A stretch of DNA of 64,000 nt from CAYXVF01 sp964468125 (GCA_964468125.1 CAYXVF010000010.1:1-64000), one strand, 5' to 3'. Positions 53,639 to 63,041 are shown, numbered from the stretch's first letter. Translations and numbers: made by a program. The notes: a model not told the origin generated them from the sequence alone.

Positions 53639-54772
53639 TCATGCCCCCTTGTGCTCGTCCATGAGCTTCACGAAGCGCTCGAAGAGATAACGACCATCCC
53701 TCGGCCCCGGTGCGGCCTCCGGGTGGTACTGGACGCTGAACGCGGGCACGTCCTTGAACCGCAAACCCGAGCAGGTTTGGTCGTTCAGATTCAAATGGGT
53801 CATCTCGACGTTCGCCGGCAAGGACTCGACGTCCACCGCGAAGCCGTGATTCTGGGAGGTGATCTCGACTTTCTTCGTTTCGAGCTCCATCACCGGGTGA
53901 TTCGCGCCATGGTGTCCAAACTTGAGCTTGTAGGTGCGGGCTCCAGCCGCGAGGGACAGAATCTGATGCCCCAGGCAGATCCCAAACACGGGCTTCTTGC
54001 CGAGCAGCGACTTGACGGTTTCGATCGCGTACTCCACGGGCTCCGGATCGCCCGGACCATTCGAGAGCAAAACGCCGTCTGGCTCGAGGGCGAGAATCTC
54101 ATCCGACTCCGAGCTCGCCGGGAGCACGTGCACCTCGCAGCCCATCGCGACCAATGAACGCAAAATGTTCCGCTTCACGCCAAAATCGAGCACGACCACC
54201 TTTCGGCTGGCCTTGGGCCACGGCTCCTTGCGTCCGAAGTCCACTGGTGGCTCGGACCACTGGTAGGGCTCGGTCGTCGTAACCGAAGACGCGAGGTCTT
54301 GGCCGCTCATTTCAGGGGCAGCCTTTGCCCGCTCGAGCAGTGCTTCGAGTCCGTCGTCCGCCGAGCCGATCACACCCCGCATGGCGCCGCGATCGCGCAA
54401 GTGACGAACGAGGGCCCGCGTGTCGATTCCGAAGATCCCGGGAACATCGTGTGCTTCGAGATAGTCTTCGAGCGTTCGCTCTTTTCGCCAGTTACTGGCG
54501 ACGCGGCTCAGCTCTTTGATCACGAAGCCACTGAGGTAGATCCTCCGAGATTCGTAGTCTCCTCCAGCGATCCCGTAGTTCCCGATCATGGGGTAGGTCA
54601 TGACGACGATCTGCCCAGCGTAAGAGGGGTCACCCAACACCTCTTGGTAGCCGGTCATTGCGGTGTTGAAGACAACCTCACCGCTGCGCTCCTGGTGCGC
54701 CCCGTATAGGCGTCCTTCGAAGCTGCGTCCGTCTTCGAGGACCAGCAGTCCTGGCGGATGGACTTCGCTCAT
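53639..54772 (-). CDS. carA: Carbamoyl-phosphate synthase small subunit
   Basis: This 377-residue glutaminase subunit supplies ammonia to CarB. An N-terminal domain with LVLEDGRSFEGRLYGA and GYQEVLGDPSYAGQIVVMTYPMIGNYG precedes a class I glutamine amidotransferase domain, with nucleophile Cys in FGICLGHQIL (~264) and the His/Glu pair in YHPEAAPGP (~346). Start ATG 54772 overlaps the argH stop as ATGA. The coupling with argH and argG suggests arginine-responsive control of the whole set. Confidence 0.97.
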   Translation of the reverse strand: MSEVHPPGLLVLEDGRSFEGRLYGAHQERSGEVVFNTAMTGYQEVLGDPSYAGQIVVMTYPMIGNYGIAGGDYESRRIYLSGFVIKELSRVASNWRKERTLEDYLEAHDVPGIFGIDTRALVRHLRDRGAMRGVIGSADDGLEALLERAKAAPEMSGQDLASSVTTTEPYQWSEPPVDFGRKEPWPKASRKVVVLDFGVKRNILRSLVAMGCEVHVLPASSESDEILALEPDGVLLSNGPGDPEPVEYAIETVKSLLGKKPVFGICLGHQILSLAAGARTYKLKFGHHGANHPVMELETKKVEITSQNHGFAVDVESLPANVEMTHLNLNDQTCSGLRFKDVPAFSVQYHPEAAPGPRDGRYLFERFVKLMDEHKGA

Positions 54773-56151
54773 GACCTCATCACCTCCTCGGCGTTAGCGA
54801 TCTGTTGTTCGATGGCGTCTCGGCCCGTACCGCCCGGGGCCTGGCGGCGCTCGATCGCCGCTTCATAAGACAATCCCTCGATGTCCGCGACCTGAACGTC
54901 TGCGGGCAGCGCCTCCGGCGCCAGTTGCGCGAGCTCCCGGATGCCAATGCCGCGCTTGCGCGCTTCCGCGACCACGACCCCAACGGCGTGATGGGCGTGG
55001 CGAAAGGCGATTCCCCGATCCACGAGAACGTCGGCGAGCTCGGTGGCGAGCGTATCGTCGGTCAAGGCTTCGCGCATTCGCTCACGTACGAAACGAATCG
55101 AGCTCATGCCCGCGGTCATCGCGTCCAGGCTCGTGGCAACGAGCCGGAAGGTACGCCAAACGGGGGGTTTGTCGTCTTGAAGGTCGCGCTGATAGCTAGA
55201 AGGCAGCCCTTTCAAGAGCGCGAGCATCGCGACGACGTCGCCAATCGACTGCGCCGCCCGCCCCCGAACCAATTCTCCGAGGTCCGGGTTCTTCTTGTTC
55301 GGCATCAGGCTCGATCCCGTCGCAAGCCCATCTGGCCACTGAATGTACCCAAACTCGCTGCTGGTCCAAAGGACGAGCTCCTCGGCGAGTCGCGAGAGGT
55401 GAACCGCGACCAGGCTCCCGGCGAACACCGTCTCGATCGCAAAGTCCCGATCACCTACGGTGTCGAGGCTGTTCTGGGTGATCCCCTCGAAGGCGAGCTC
55501 GTCGGCTAGCCATTCGCGATTGATGCCAAAGGGATGACCGCTGACCGCCCCGCTTCCGAGGGGCAAGAGATTCAAACGGGCGCGGGCGCCGCGCAGACGT
55601 GACACGTCGCGTTCGAGAGGCCAAAACCACCCCATGATCCAATGCGCCAAGCGGATCGGCTGAGCACGTTGAATGTGGGTATAGCTAGGAAGAAGCGTGT
55701 CGAGCTCGTCTTTCGCGCGTTCGATGAGCGCCGCCTGAAACGCTCGAATTCGCGTGATGATGTCGTTGATCCCCTCGCGCACGGCGATTCGAAACGCCGT
55801 GGAAACCTGGTCGTTCCTCGACCGGCCGGTGTGGAGCCGCTCGCCGAGACCCGGCAGCCGTCGAGTCATCTCCGCTTCGATTGCGCCGTGAATGTCCTCG
55901 GCGTCGCTCGGGACCCACTCTCCCTTTGACAGCTCGTTGCGAAGCTCGAGTAGGCCACTCGCCAGTCGCTCCGCATCGTCGTGCTCCAAGACGCCGCACT
56001 TTCCGAGGGCCCGCGCGTAGGCGGCTGATCCCCGCAAATCGGCGTCGGCGAGGGGAAGGTCCTGTTCGAGAGACTCGGAGATCACCGCAAGAGCTGGGTG
56101 CATGCCCTCGCTGAATCCACCGCCCCAGAGCTTCGCTTTGCTTTCAGACAC
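54769..56151 (-). CDS. argH: Argininosuccinate lyase
   Basis: This 460-residue cytosolic enzyme cleaves argininosuccinate to arginine and fumarate, the last step of arginine synthesis. Fumarase-superfamily signatures are present: HTGRSRNDQVST, the LPSYTHIQRAQPIRLAHW catalytic-His segment and GSSLMPNKKNPD. Length is normal. The start is GTG 56151. It follows argG by 89 bases and overlaps carA by 4 bases, so argH and carAB are translationally linked. Confidence 0.97.
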   Translation of the reverse strand: MSESKAKLWGGGFSEGMHPALAVISESLEQDLPLADADLRGSAAYARALGKCGVLEHDDAERLASGLLELRNELSKGEWVPSDAEDIHGAIEAEMTRRLPGLGERLHTGRSRNDQVSTAFRIAVREGINDIITRIRAFQAALIERAKDELDTLLPSYTHIQRAQPIRLAHWIMGWFWPLERDVSRLRGARARLNLLPLGSGAVSGHPFGINREWLADELAFEGITQNSLDTVGDRDFAIETVFAGSLVAVHLSRLAEELVLWTSSEFGYIQWPDGLATGSSLMPNKKNPDLGELVRGRAAQSIGDVVAMLALLKGLPSSYQRDLQDDKPPVWRTFRLVATSLDAMTAGMSSIRFVRERMREALTDDTLATELADVLVDRGIAFRHAHHAVGVVVAEARKRGIGIRELAQLAPEALPADVQVADIEGLSYEAAIERRQAPGGTGRDAIEQQIANAEEVMRS

Positions 56152-56240
56152 TCAGAGTCCCTCAGCTCGAGCGCTCGTCGAGTCTTTCCCGCGAGCGCGC
56201 CTTCGGCTGGGTGTAGCGACGAAGGCGCGAAACAGCAACG

Positions 56241-57569
56241 TCAGGCCGCCGATTTGCCCTTCTTTTTGCCGGCTTTCTTGGCCTTCTTGCCGTTCTCGTT
56301 CTTCGAGCTGGCGGCGGCGTCTTCTTCGGTTTTCACGTCGGATTCCGGGTTGGGCGCGGCCATGGAGGCACTGCGGAGCAGCTCCGCTTCGAGCGGCAGG
56401 CCCAGCAGGCGAATGAAGCCAGCCGCGTCCTTCTGATCGTAGCCCCCCGCTTCGTCGAAGCTCACGAGGCCCGAGCTGTAGAGGGAGGTGTGCGAACGAC
56501 GCGCCACCGCGAGTGCGCGGCCCTTGTAGAGCTCGACGCGAACGTCTCCATTCACCGGCTGCATCAGCCGGTCGATCATCGCGTCGATCGCCTCACGCGT
56601 CGGCGTAAACCAGAGCCCCTGGTAACAGAGATCCGCGTAGGCTGCTCCGGCGCGCATGCGCTCGCGCAAGGCCATGCCGCCGAGGGTAATGCTTTCGAGG
56701 TCGCGCAACGCGGTCATGAGCACGGTGCCCCCCGGTGTCTCGTAGACACCCCGGGACTTGAGGCCGACCACGCGATTTTCGACGATATCGATCCGTCCAA
56801 CGCCGTGTTTGCCCGCCACCGTGTTGAGTGCGGCGAGCAGCTCGTGAGGGGCCATGGCCTCGTTGTTCAGCGCGACCGGGAAGCCCGCCTCGAACGTGAT
56901 GGTGACTTCTTCTGGGCTGTCAGGCGCATTCTCCGGGTTTTCGCTCAACATGTAGATGTCGCGAGGCGGCGAGTTCCACGGGTCTTCGAGCGCGCCGCCT
57001 TCGTGCGAGATGTGCCAGATGTTGCGGTCGCGGGAGTAGATCTTCTCCTTGGACGCGGTGATCGGAATGTCGTGCTCGAGGGCGTAGTGGATGCAGTCCT
57101 CGCGCCCCTGCAGGTCCCACTCGCGCCAGGGTGCGATCACGTGCAGGTCCGGCGCCGTCGCTCGGTAGGTGAGCTCGAAGCGAAGCTGGTCATTTCCTTT
57201 GCCGGTGCAACCGTGGGACAGTGCGTCCGCACCGAAGTAGCGGGCGGTCTGCACCTGGCGCAGCGCGAGCAGCGGTCGACCGAGGGCGGTGCCCAGGAGG
57301 TAGCGTCCCTCGTAAATCGCGCCAGCGCGGAGGGCGGGCCAGATGTAGTCACGGACGAAGAGCGGCGTGAGATCCTCCACCACGAGCTCACTGGCGCCGG
57401 TGGCTTTAGCTTTCTTCTCGAGCCCCTCGAGCTCCTCGACGCCCTGGCCGAGATCGCCGCAGTAGCAGATCACTTCGCAGTCGTAGTTCTCGATCAGCCA
57501 CTTGACGATCACCGAGGTGTCGAGCCCACCGGAGTAGGCGAGAACCGCACGTTCGATTTGACTACCCAT
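56241..57569 (-). CDS. argG: Argininosuccinate synthase with Lys-rich tail
   Basis: This 442-residue enzyme joins citrulline and aspartate with ATP. The N-terminal PP-loop motif (AVLAYSGGLDTSVIVKWL), SHGCTGKGNDQLRFE, HISHEGGALEDPWN and GVYETPGG are diagnostic. The core ends near residue 410; the last ~30 residues form a low-complexity Lys/Ala/Gly tail (KNENGKKAKKAGKKKGKSAA) absent from most homologues of ~400 residues. The tail may be dispensable or promote contact with other proteins or nucleic acid. The start is ATG 57569. An ArgR-type palindromic half lies ~100-130 bases upstream. Confidence 0.95.
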   Translation of the reverse strand: MGSQIERAVLAYSGGLDTSVIVKWLIENYDCEVICYCGDLGQGVEELEGLEKKAKATGASELVVEDLTPLFVRDYIWPALRAGAIYEGRYLLGTALGRPLLALRQVQTARYFGADALSHGCTGKGNDQLRFELTYRATAPDLHVIAPWREWDLQGREDCIHYALEHDIPITASKEKIYSRDRNIWHISHEGGALEDPWNSPPRDIYMLSENPENAPDSPEEVTITFEAGFPVALNNEAMAPHELLAALNTVAGKHGVGRIDIVENRVVGLKSRGVYETPGGTVLMTALRDLESITLGGMALRERMRAGAAYADLCYQGLWFTPTREAIDAMIDRLMQPVNGDVRVELYKGRALAVARRSHTSLYSSGLVSFDEAGGYDQKDAAGFIRLLGLPLEAELLRSASMAAPNPESDVKTEEDAAASSKNENGKKAKKAGKKKGKSAA

Positions 57570-57669
57570 CTGCTCTCTCTCCTTTGCCGACGACTGCAGC
57601 TCGGTCCGGACACAAACACCCCACCTGATCGGTGCTCGCGTTCCCTTTTCGACCGCCGGCGCGGAATGT

Positions 57670-57697
57670 TGCGCACAAGTTATGCATTTTTATTCCT
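57670..57697. promoter_or_regulatory. Candidate ArgR operator upstream of argG
   Basis: The argR stop and the following spacer contain TGCGCACAAGTTATGCA followed by TTTTTATTC. The first element resembles the 8-base-armed palindrome before argR (TGCGCATA/TATGCGCA) and the second half of an ARG box (TGAAT/ATTCA-like). It lies about 100-130 bases before the argG start, a suitable place for ArgR repression of argGH-carAB. The match is partial. Confidence 0.35.
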
Positions 57698-58181
57698 TGG
57701 CCGAAAGGGAAATCCCGGCCCAATGCAGCAAGCGCTCGCGCAGCTCCCGAGCCACCTTGGGCGAGCGGGCGACGAGCAACACGGTGTCATCGCCGGCGAG
57801 CGTGCCCTCCACCTCCGTCCAGTCGAGCTCGTCGACGATCCGACCGAGAACGCCCGCCGCACCGGGGAAAGTGCGAAGCAAGACCAGCTGGCCGGCGGCC
57901 TTGCAGTGGAGAAGCTGGGAAGTGAAGTCGCGTCGCAGGCGCTCAGGGTCCGGTCCTAGGCCGTTGCCATTGAGGACCTGGTAGGAGCTCCCGCCCTTGC
58001 CGTCGGGCGCCTTGCCCACGCCGAGCGCCTTCAGGTCCCGGCTCAAGGTTCCCTGGGTGACGGAAAACCCCAGTTGCGTCAGCGCTGCCGCCAGCTCCTC
58101 CTGCGAACCGATGGGCTGGGCCGACAATACGCTCAGAATGGCGCGACGGCGAGCGTCGCGGATCTGGGCTCGAACGGGCAT
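57690..58181 (-). CDS. argR: Arginine repressor ArgR
   Basis: This 163-residue regulator has the family's N-terminal winged-helix domain (RRRAILSVLSAQPIGSQEELAAALTQLGF, then VTQGTLSRDLKALGVGK, the recognition helix) and the C-terminal hexamerisation/arginine-binding domain (LVLLRTFPGAAGVLGRIVDEL and GTLAGDDTVLLVARS, including the GD/D arginine ligands). It represses arginine synthesis genes when arginine is high. The start is ATG 58181, immediately preceded by a palindrome that should be its own operator. It is the first gene of the argR-argG-argH-carA-carB row; 121 bases separate it from argG. Confidence 0.95.
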   Translation of the reverse strand: MPVRAQIRDARRRAILSVLSAQPIGSQEELAAALTQLGFSVTQGTLSRDLKALGVGKAPDGKGGSSYQVLNGNGLGPDPERLRRDFTSQLLHCKAAGQLVLLRTFPGAAGVLGRIVDELDWTEVEGTLAGDDTVLLVARSPKVARELRERLLHWAGISLSAKE

Positions 58182-58216
58182 TGCGCATATTTATGCGCAT
58201 TTACTGAGAATATTCA
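58182..58216. promoter_or_regulatory. ArgR-type operator pair before argR
   Basis: Two symmetric sites adjoin the argR start. TGCGCATA, a 2-base spacer and TATGCGCA (58182-58199) form a perfect 8-base-armed palindrome. Next is TGAGAATATTCAC (58205-58217), whose GAATATTC core (58208-58215) is a perfect palindrome like an ARG box. ARG boxes occur in pairs, and this position would give autoregulation by blocking transcription or ribosome access. The first palindrome differs from the Enterobacteria consensus. Confidence 0.5.
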
Positions 58217-58329
58217 CAAGTACGATCGCGCTTTCGAGCTCGAATCGCCCTTCGAGCTCCGAGGAGAATGCGATCGTCGTTGACGCTCAGCGGGGTCTTC
58301 CTTATTTCGCCAAAAAAAGGGTCGAGACC

Positions 58330-58896
58330 ATGAATGTGTTTGCGATGGCCGCCTCCCTGCGGTCAGGCTCCTTGAATCGAAAACTCATCGCCGCGGCCAA
58401 GGCCGCCGCCGAAACCCAGGGCGCCGCCGTGGATCTCGCGGATTTTCGCGACTTCATGATGCCCCTTTACGATGGCGATTTGCAGGAGAGCGATGGCATT
58501 CCTGAAGGTGCGCTCGCCCTCGCGAAACGCATCGACGCAGCGGACGCGGTGATGATCGCGAGCCCGGAGTACAACTATTCCATTCCGGGTGTCCTGAAAA
58601 ATGCCGTCGACTGGATTTCGCGCATGCGCCCAAACCCCTTCAGCGCCGGCAAGCCCTTGATGCTGCTTTCGACCTCGCCGGGAAGCGTCGGTGGCATTCG
58701 CGGCCTCTGGCAGATTCGGATCCCCTTCGAGGGCCTCGGTGCGTACGTTCACCCGGACATGTTCTACGTCCCCTTCGGCTCCGAAGCTTTCGAATCTGGG
58801 ACCCTCGCGTCGGAAAAGTTCGAAAAGCTCGAGGCCGCGATCCGGACGTTTCTCACGGCGGCAAAGGCCTTGAACACCCGCGACCCGAGTGCGTGA
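58330..58896 (+). CDS. NADPH-dependent FMN reductase
   Basis: This 188-residue flavodoxin-fold protein starts at ATG 58330. It shows the FMN phosphate loop MAASLRSGSLNRKL and the flavin ring-binding SPEYNYSIPGVLKNAVDWIS, hallmarks of the NADPH-dependent FMN/quinone reductase family (ArsH/ChrR/azoreductase type), which forms dimers or tetramers and reduces quinones, chromate or FMN. Its substrate here is unknown. It is divergent from argR across 148 bases and appears monocistronic. Confidence 0.88.
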   Translation: MNVFAMAASLRSGSLNRKLIAAAKAAAETQGAAVDLADFRDFMMPLYDGDLQESDGIPEGALALAKRIDAADAVMIASPEYNYSIPGVLKNAVDWISRMRPNPFSAGKPLMLLSTSPGSVGGIRGLWQIRIPFEGLGAYVHPDMFYVPFGSEAFESGTLASEKFEKLEAAIRTFLTAAKALNTRDPSA

Positions 58897-59651
58897 AGCT
58901 GGCAGTCGTCACCAACCTCCGATCAACGTGCGGTTTAGGGCTCTTGGAAGCCCGCGGCCACGTTTCGAGCGATCCACGCCATTTGGAGCTCACGATTCTC
59001 GGCCAAGTGCGCGTCGTCGAGCGCGATCAGGTTCACGATTCCCGCGGAGCATTCCTGGCATCCGGGCGTTGACGATTCCCGAGTGCGTGGTGCCCGGCTG
59101 GGCGACGAAACGAAGCCGGGCGTCCTCCGTGGAGCTGAAGGGAATACCTCGGCCCTCGAAGAACTCCTCGGTTCGCGCGTCGGACCGGACCAAGCGCTCG
59201 GCACGACCAAACTGATCGCTTCGTGGTAGGTGGGCCAGATCTTGGAGCCGGTGCGTTCCGTCGAGAGAGCTCGGCCCGAATTGCTGATCCGCGTCGTAGG
59301 GCCCACCGAGCTGCCCACGACCGGTCAACAGCATCACCGCCCACTGGAGTCCCTCGAGCTCGGCGGTCCCATGGAGGTCGGCGCCGCGCGCGCGGATCGC
59401 GCTCAGCCACGCTTCCGCCTCGCGCACGGGCCCAGGCGTCGCCTCGCTCGGCGCTCCGGCTCCCCGGAGGAAAACTGCTTTTCACAGACGGTTTCACGCG
59501 ACACTCGTCGAGAAGACGCCGAGACTGTTGATGGGACAAAAGGTCCCTACCCACGACCGGATGTGTGCTCGCCACCGCGGGCGATGAACGACGGCGCCGC
59601 CTCAGGCGACGCCAATGACGGCCCGCGTGCACCCGCACCGGGCCGAATGGA
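58897..59651. other. 755-base stretch without an intact gene
   Basis: The stretch holds the frameshifted minus-strand frame described at 58935-59481. The remaining 170 bases before the large lipoprotein gene (59482-59651) contain no supportable frame or RNA; the stretch just before 59652 could hold its promoter. Confidence 0.5.
58935..59481 (-). pseudogene. Frameshifted gene remnant of unknown family
   Basis: In the minus direction, one frame open from 59481 gives a plausible protein (VREAEAWLSAIRARGADLHG onward, with FEGRGIPFSSTEDARLRFVAQPGTTHSGIVNARMPG), but it stops at 58990. A second frame carries on from ~59060 (CQECSAGIVNLIALDDAHL, then NRELQMAWIARNVAAGFQEP) to 58935. Joined, they read as one continuous polypeptide with a CxxC pair, so a single frameshift around 59045-59070 is inferred; it could be a real mutation or a sequencing error. 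The 5' end is closed by TGA at 59482-59484, so the N-terminus may also be lost. No family was recognised. Confidence 0.35.
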
Positions 59652-62051
59652 ATGGAGTTGCCAGTGAAAGCTCGGCGTCTTTCTTTGGCCATTCGCCTCG
59701 GCGCGCTGTTTTTCTTCGGGATGGGTGCGTCCGCCTGCAATAGCGACACCCTCGGGGCGGTGCCGTGTATCGAAAGTCTCGACTGCTCCGTGGGCAACGT
59801 CTGCGTAGCCGGTACCTGCGAAGAATCGCTCTGCGGCGACGGCTTCGTCGATGAGCGCATCGGCGAAGAATGCGACGACCAGGACGTCGACAACAGCGAC
59901 GGGTGCCGCACGGACTGCACGAGCCCCTTGCCGCAGGTGTTGATCACCGAACCGACGCGCGGCTCGACGCTCAGCGGCGAACCGGAGATCGTCGTGCGGG
60001 GGACCATGGACGGCTTTGGGGCTCAGATTTCCTCGGTGGTCGTCAACGGGATCCCCGCGAGCTTTGACCAACGAAACTTCGAGACACGAATCCCGGCGCG
60101 CCATGGCTTGACCGCGGTCCGCGCCGACGTCACCACCGAATACGGCCGCACCAATGCGGGGACGGTCGGCGTCTATCACAGCTCCGCCTATCTACCGTTC
60201 GCGGAGATCGAGACCAGTACGGAGCGAATTCCGGCGGGCATCGTGAGCCGCCTCGGTCAAGCGGCCTTTGACGACGGTGATCATCCCTGCAGCTTCGACG
60301 CAAACGGCGCCTACGGCTGCACTGTAGTCGACGATCTCGCGACCGTCGGAGAGCTGGTGCTGAACAACCTCGACTTTGAGAGCGAGTTCGGCGCGCTGCC
60401 GATCTATACCGACGTCTACCCGCTCTTCGAGCGGAACTATCCCCTCGGACAAACCAACTTTAACCTGCTCGGCCTCGACGTCTCAATCGCTGGAACGATG
60501 GCCCTTCAGGGTCAGGTCAACCTCACCGTCGACGTGGTCGCACTCGACTTCGATCGCTTTCGGGTCGCCCTCGCCACACGGACCGGTGGGCTCGATGTGG
60601 ACCTCGAAGCCGGCGGCGGGGCCGACCCGGGTGTCGTCTTCGCGGTCCGCACCCGCGCCGAGATCGACGCGGCACTGCGCTTCACCAGCGTGACCGGAAC
60701 GATCGAAGGCTTCGACGGCTTGGGCCTCGCCTGCGCCCTGCTCTCCTTCAACGACCCCGTCGCGGCCGGGATCCTCGCGTCGCTGTGCATTCAGCCCGAC
60801 GGGCGGCGCGCCCCCTTGGCCGGGGTCAGCCCGTTTGGTCAGCTCAACTCGGACTTCAGCATCGAGCAGATCTCCCTGTTCACCGGCTACAACGTGGAGA
60901 CCGCCCAGGGCGGTGGCGTCGCGGTCCAACTCCTCGGCGGAAGCGTCGAGTTTCAGAATTCCAACATCGACCTCGACCTGATCGCGGACATGCTGATCGA
61001 CCTCGACGACGCGGTGATCCTCGGCGGCGCGGCGACGGTGGACCTCGGGGAAATCCCTTTGAGCGGGCTCGCACAGGGACTCTCCTCGGCGATCGATCCG
61101 ATCACCGACTTCATCAGCAACGACCTGCAGGCGCTGATCGAGGTCGGCTTCAACGCCTTCCTCTTGAACCGCAACGACCCGCTCGCTCTCGGCTCGGTCC
61201 TCGAAGAGACGATCCTTTCCTTCGCACCGAACGGCCCGCTGGGTGTCGCGCCGATCGGAGGACGGAGCCCCGCGCTCGAGCTCGTCAGCGAGATCGACGC
61301 GATCCGGTTCGAGTCCGCGGGCGGCAACATGAACCGTGGCGGCATGGAAATCTCCGTCGCCTCGACCTACGCCGCCCCGCGTCTGAACCCACGCGAGATC
61401 GCGGGCACCATCCTGCGTGACCGGTGCAGCGGCCGCGCCGCCCCCTCGACCCTCAACTTCTCCGAGGAGGTGGCCATCGAACAAGGAGTGGCGCTCGACG
61501 CGATGAACCAGTCGCTTTACGCAACCTGGTACAACGGTGCCCTCGACAGCCGTCTGACCTCGCTCGACGCGACCGCCCCGCAGCTCAACGCGCAGTACGA
61601 CGTGGTCTTCGATCCGTTGACGCCGCCGATCCTCGACGACTGCGGCGGCGCGCTCGAGCTTCAGATCGCCGACGTACGAGTCAGTGGCGTCGTCGACGGC
61701 GCGAACATCGATGCCTATGTGTCGTTGGCGATTCCGGTGGACGTCGGGGTCACCGCCTTCGGCGCCCTCGATCTGATCCCCGCTCCCATCGAGCAATGGC
61801 GCTGGCAGGCGGAGCCGGTGGGTGCGGATCGGGTGAGTGCGAGACTGCTCGGAGCGACGATCGCCGAAGTGACCGGACGCGCGCTCCTGACCGGCGGCTC
61901 CAACGCGGCGATTCAAGCCCTACCGACGGTGGAGATCGATCTCGCGCGAGCGATGGGCATCAGCAACGCTCCGGTCCTGACCCACGTGCCCAATGCGAGC
62001 TATCGCAGCTCTGTCTATCAGGTCCGCAGCGGCGCCCGGGTCACGCGCTGA
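59652..62051 (+). CDS. Large lipoprotein with DUF4215 module and beta body
   Basis: This 799-residue protein starts at ATG 59652, with a lipobox (GMGASAC, Cys29). Residues ~30-95 contain two Cys-rich segments, including a DUF4215 unit (CGDGFVDERIGEECDDQDVDNSDGC). A predicted Ig-like strand set follows (TLSGEPEIVVRGTMDGFGAQISSVVVNGIP), then a ~600-residue region rich in long beta strands and hydrophobic stretches without helices, suggesting a beta-solenoid or a lipid-binding barrel-like fold (repeated NLTVDVVALDF, LDVDLEAGGG). Location on the outer membrane is inferred; function is unknown. It stands alone on its strand. Confidence 0.75.
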   Translation: MELPVKARRLSLAIRLGALFFFGMGASACNSDTLGAVPCIESLDCSVGNVCVAGTCEESLCGDGFVDERIGEECDDQDVDNSDGCRTDCTSPLPQVLITEPTRGSTLSGEPEIVVRGTMDGFGAQISSVVVNGIPASFDQRNFETRIPARHGLTAVRADVTTEYGRTNAGTVGVYHSSAYLPFAEIETSTERIPAGIVSRLGQAAFDDGDHPCSFDANGAYGCTVVDDLATVGELVLNNLDFESEFGALPIYTDVYPLFERNYPLGQTNFNLLGLDVSIAGTMALQGQVNLTVDVVALDFDRFRVALATRTGGLDVDLEAGGGADPGVVFAVRTRAEIDAALRFTSVTGTIEGFDGLGLACALLSFNDPVAAGILASLCIQPDGRRAPLAGVSPFGQLNSDFSIEQISLFTGYNVETAQGGGVAVQLLGGSVEFQNSNIDLDLIADMLIDLDDAVILGGAATVDLGEIPLSGLAQGLSSAIDPITDFISNDLQALIEVGFNAFLLNRNDPLALGSVLEETILSFAPNGPLGVAPIGGRSPALELVSEIDAIRFESAGGNMNRGGMEISVASTYAAPRLNPREIAGTILRDRCSGRAAPSTLNFSEEVAIEQGVALDAMNQSLYATWYNGALDSRLTSLDATAPQLNAQYDVVFDPLTPPILDDCGGALELQIADVRVSGVVDGANIDAYVSLAIPVDVGVTAFGALDLIPAPIEQWRWQAEPVGADRVSARLLGATIAEVTGRALLTGGSNAAIQALPTVEIDLARAMGISNAPVLTHVPNASYRSSVYQVRSGARVTR

Positions 62052-62082
62052 CCCGCGTCCGCCCATGGACGTTGCGGCGCGC

Positions 62083-63036
62083 TCAGCGCCAGAAGTCGTC
62101 GCCTTCGTGGGTCACGCCGTCGCGGAACATGTTGCGGGGATTGACGTAGCGAAAGCGCGTGCCGATGCCATCGAGAGCCGAGCGGGCCTCCTCCGACAGC
62201 GGATGGGGCAGGAATTCGATGTTCTCGCGAATGCGGTCGGGATTCTCCGACTTGGGGATCACGCTGGTGCCGCGGTCGATCGCCCAGGCGATCAGCAGCT
62301 GCGCGGGGCTCAGACCTTCTCTCTCCGCGGCCTTCGCCGCTTCCGGGCTCTCGAGCAGCGGCGGCTCGTCTTCCTGGAGCAGGCGCGCCGGCCGATCTCT
62401 TGAGCCGAGCGGCGAATAGGCGGTCAGGTGGACCTTCGTCTTCTTGCAGTACGCTACGAGCTCTGCCTGCGGGTGGTAGGGATGGATCTCGACCTGGTTC
62501 ACCGCCGGGAATTGCTCCACTGCGGCGGCTAGAACCTCCAGCTTGTTGACGCTGAAGTTCGAGACGCCGACACTCTTGGTCAGCCCTCTTTCTTTGAGCT
62601 TCAGCATCGCGCGGTAAGTGACATCGAGCGGGATCTCCGAGAGCGGCCAAAACTCCTCGTCCGCCGACGGAAATGTCACGCCGGGGCGAAAGGCGATCGG
62701 CCAGTGCATCAGGTAGAGATCGACGTAGTCGAGCCCGAAATTTTTCAGGCTCTCGGCCATGCCTTTCTCGACGTCCTCGGGCGCGTGAAAGGAGTTCCAG
62801 AGCTTCGTGGTCAGGAAGACCTCTTCCCGGGTCACATCGCCGGCGGAGATCGCATCTCGAATCGCTCGGCCGACCTGTTCTTCGTTACCGTAAATCCACG
62901 CCCCATCGATGTGGCGATAGCCGACCGCGATAGCCTCGCGCACCGCGCGGTAGGCTCCGTCGTCCGTAGATTTCCAGGTTCCCAAACCGATCGCCGGAAT
63001 GGTGTTGCCATCATTGAGCTCGAAAGTCTGCTTCAT
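62083..63036 (-). CDS. Aldo/keto reductase (AKR family)
   Basis: This 317-residue NADPH-dependent oxidoreductase reduces aldehydes or ketones. The catalytic tetrad is visible: Asp/Tyr in HIDGAWIYGNE, Lys in FLTTKLWN and His in LMHWPIA. The C-terminal NADPH-binding part contains VIPKSENPDRIREN. The start ATG 63036 is set by GAGGAG five bases upstream; an ATG at 63039 is the alternative. The TIM barrel is complete and of normal length. Confidence 0.92.
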   Translation of the reverse strand: MKQTFELNDGNTIPAIGLGTWKSTDDGAYRAVREAIAVGYRHIDGAWIYGNEEQVGRAIRDAISAGDVTREEVFLTTKLWNSFHAPEDVEKGMAESLKNFGLDYVDLYLMHWPIAFRPGVTFPSADEEFWPLSEIPLDVTYRAMLKLKERGLTKSVGVSNFSVNKLEVLAAAVEQFPAVNQVEIHPYHPQAELVAYCKKTKVHLTAYSPLGSRDRPARLLQEDEPPLLESPEAAKAAEREGLSPAQLLIAWAIDRGTSVIPKSENPDRIRENIEFLPHPLSEEARSALDGIGTRFRYVNPRNMFRDGVTHEGDDFWR

Positions 63037-63041
63037 CATCA

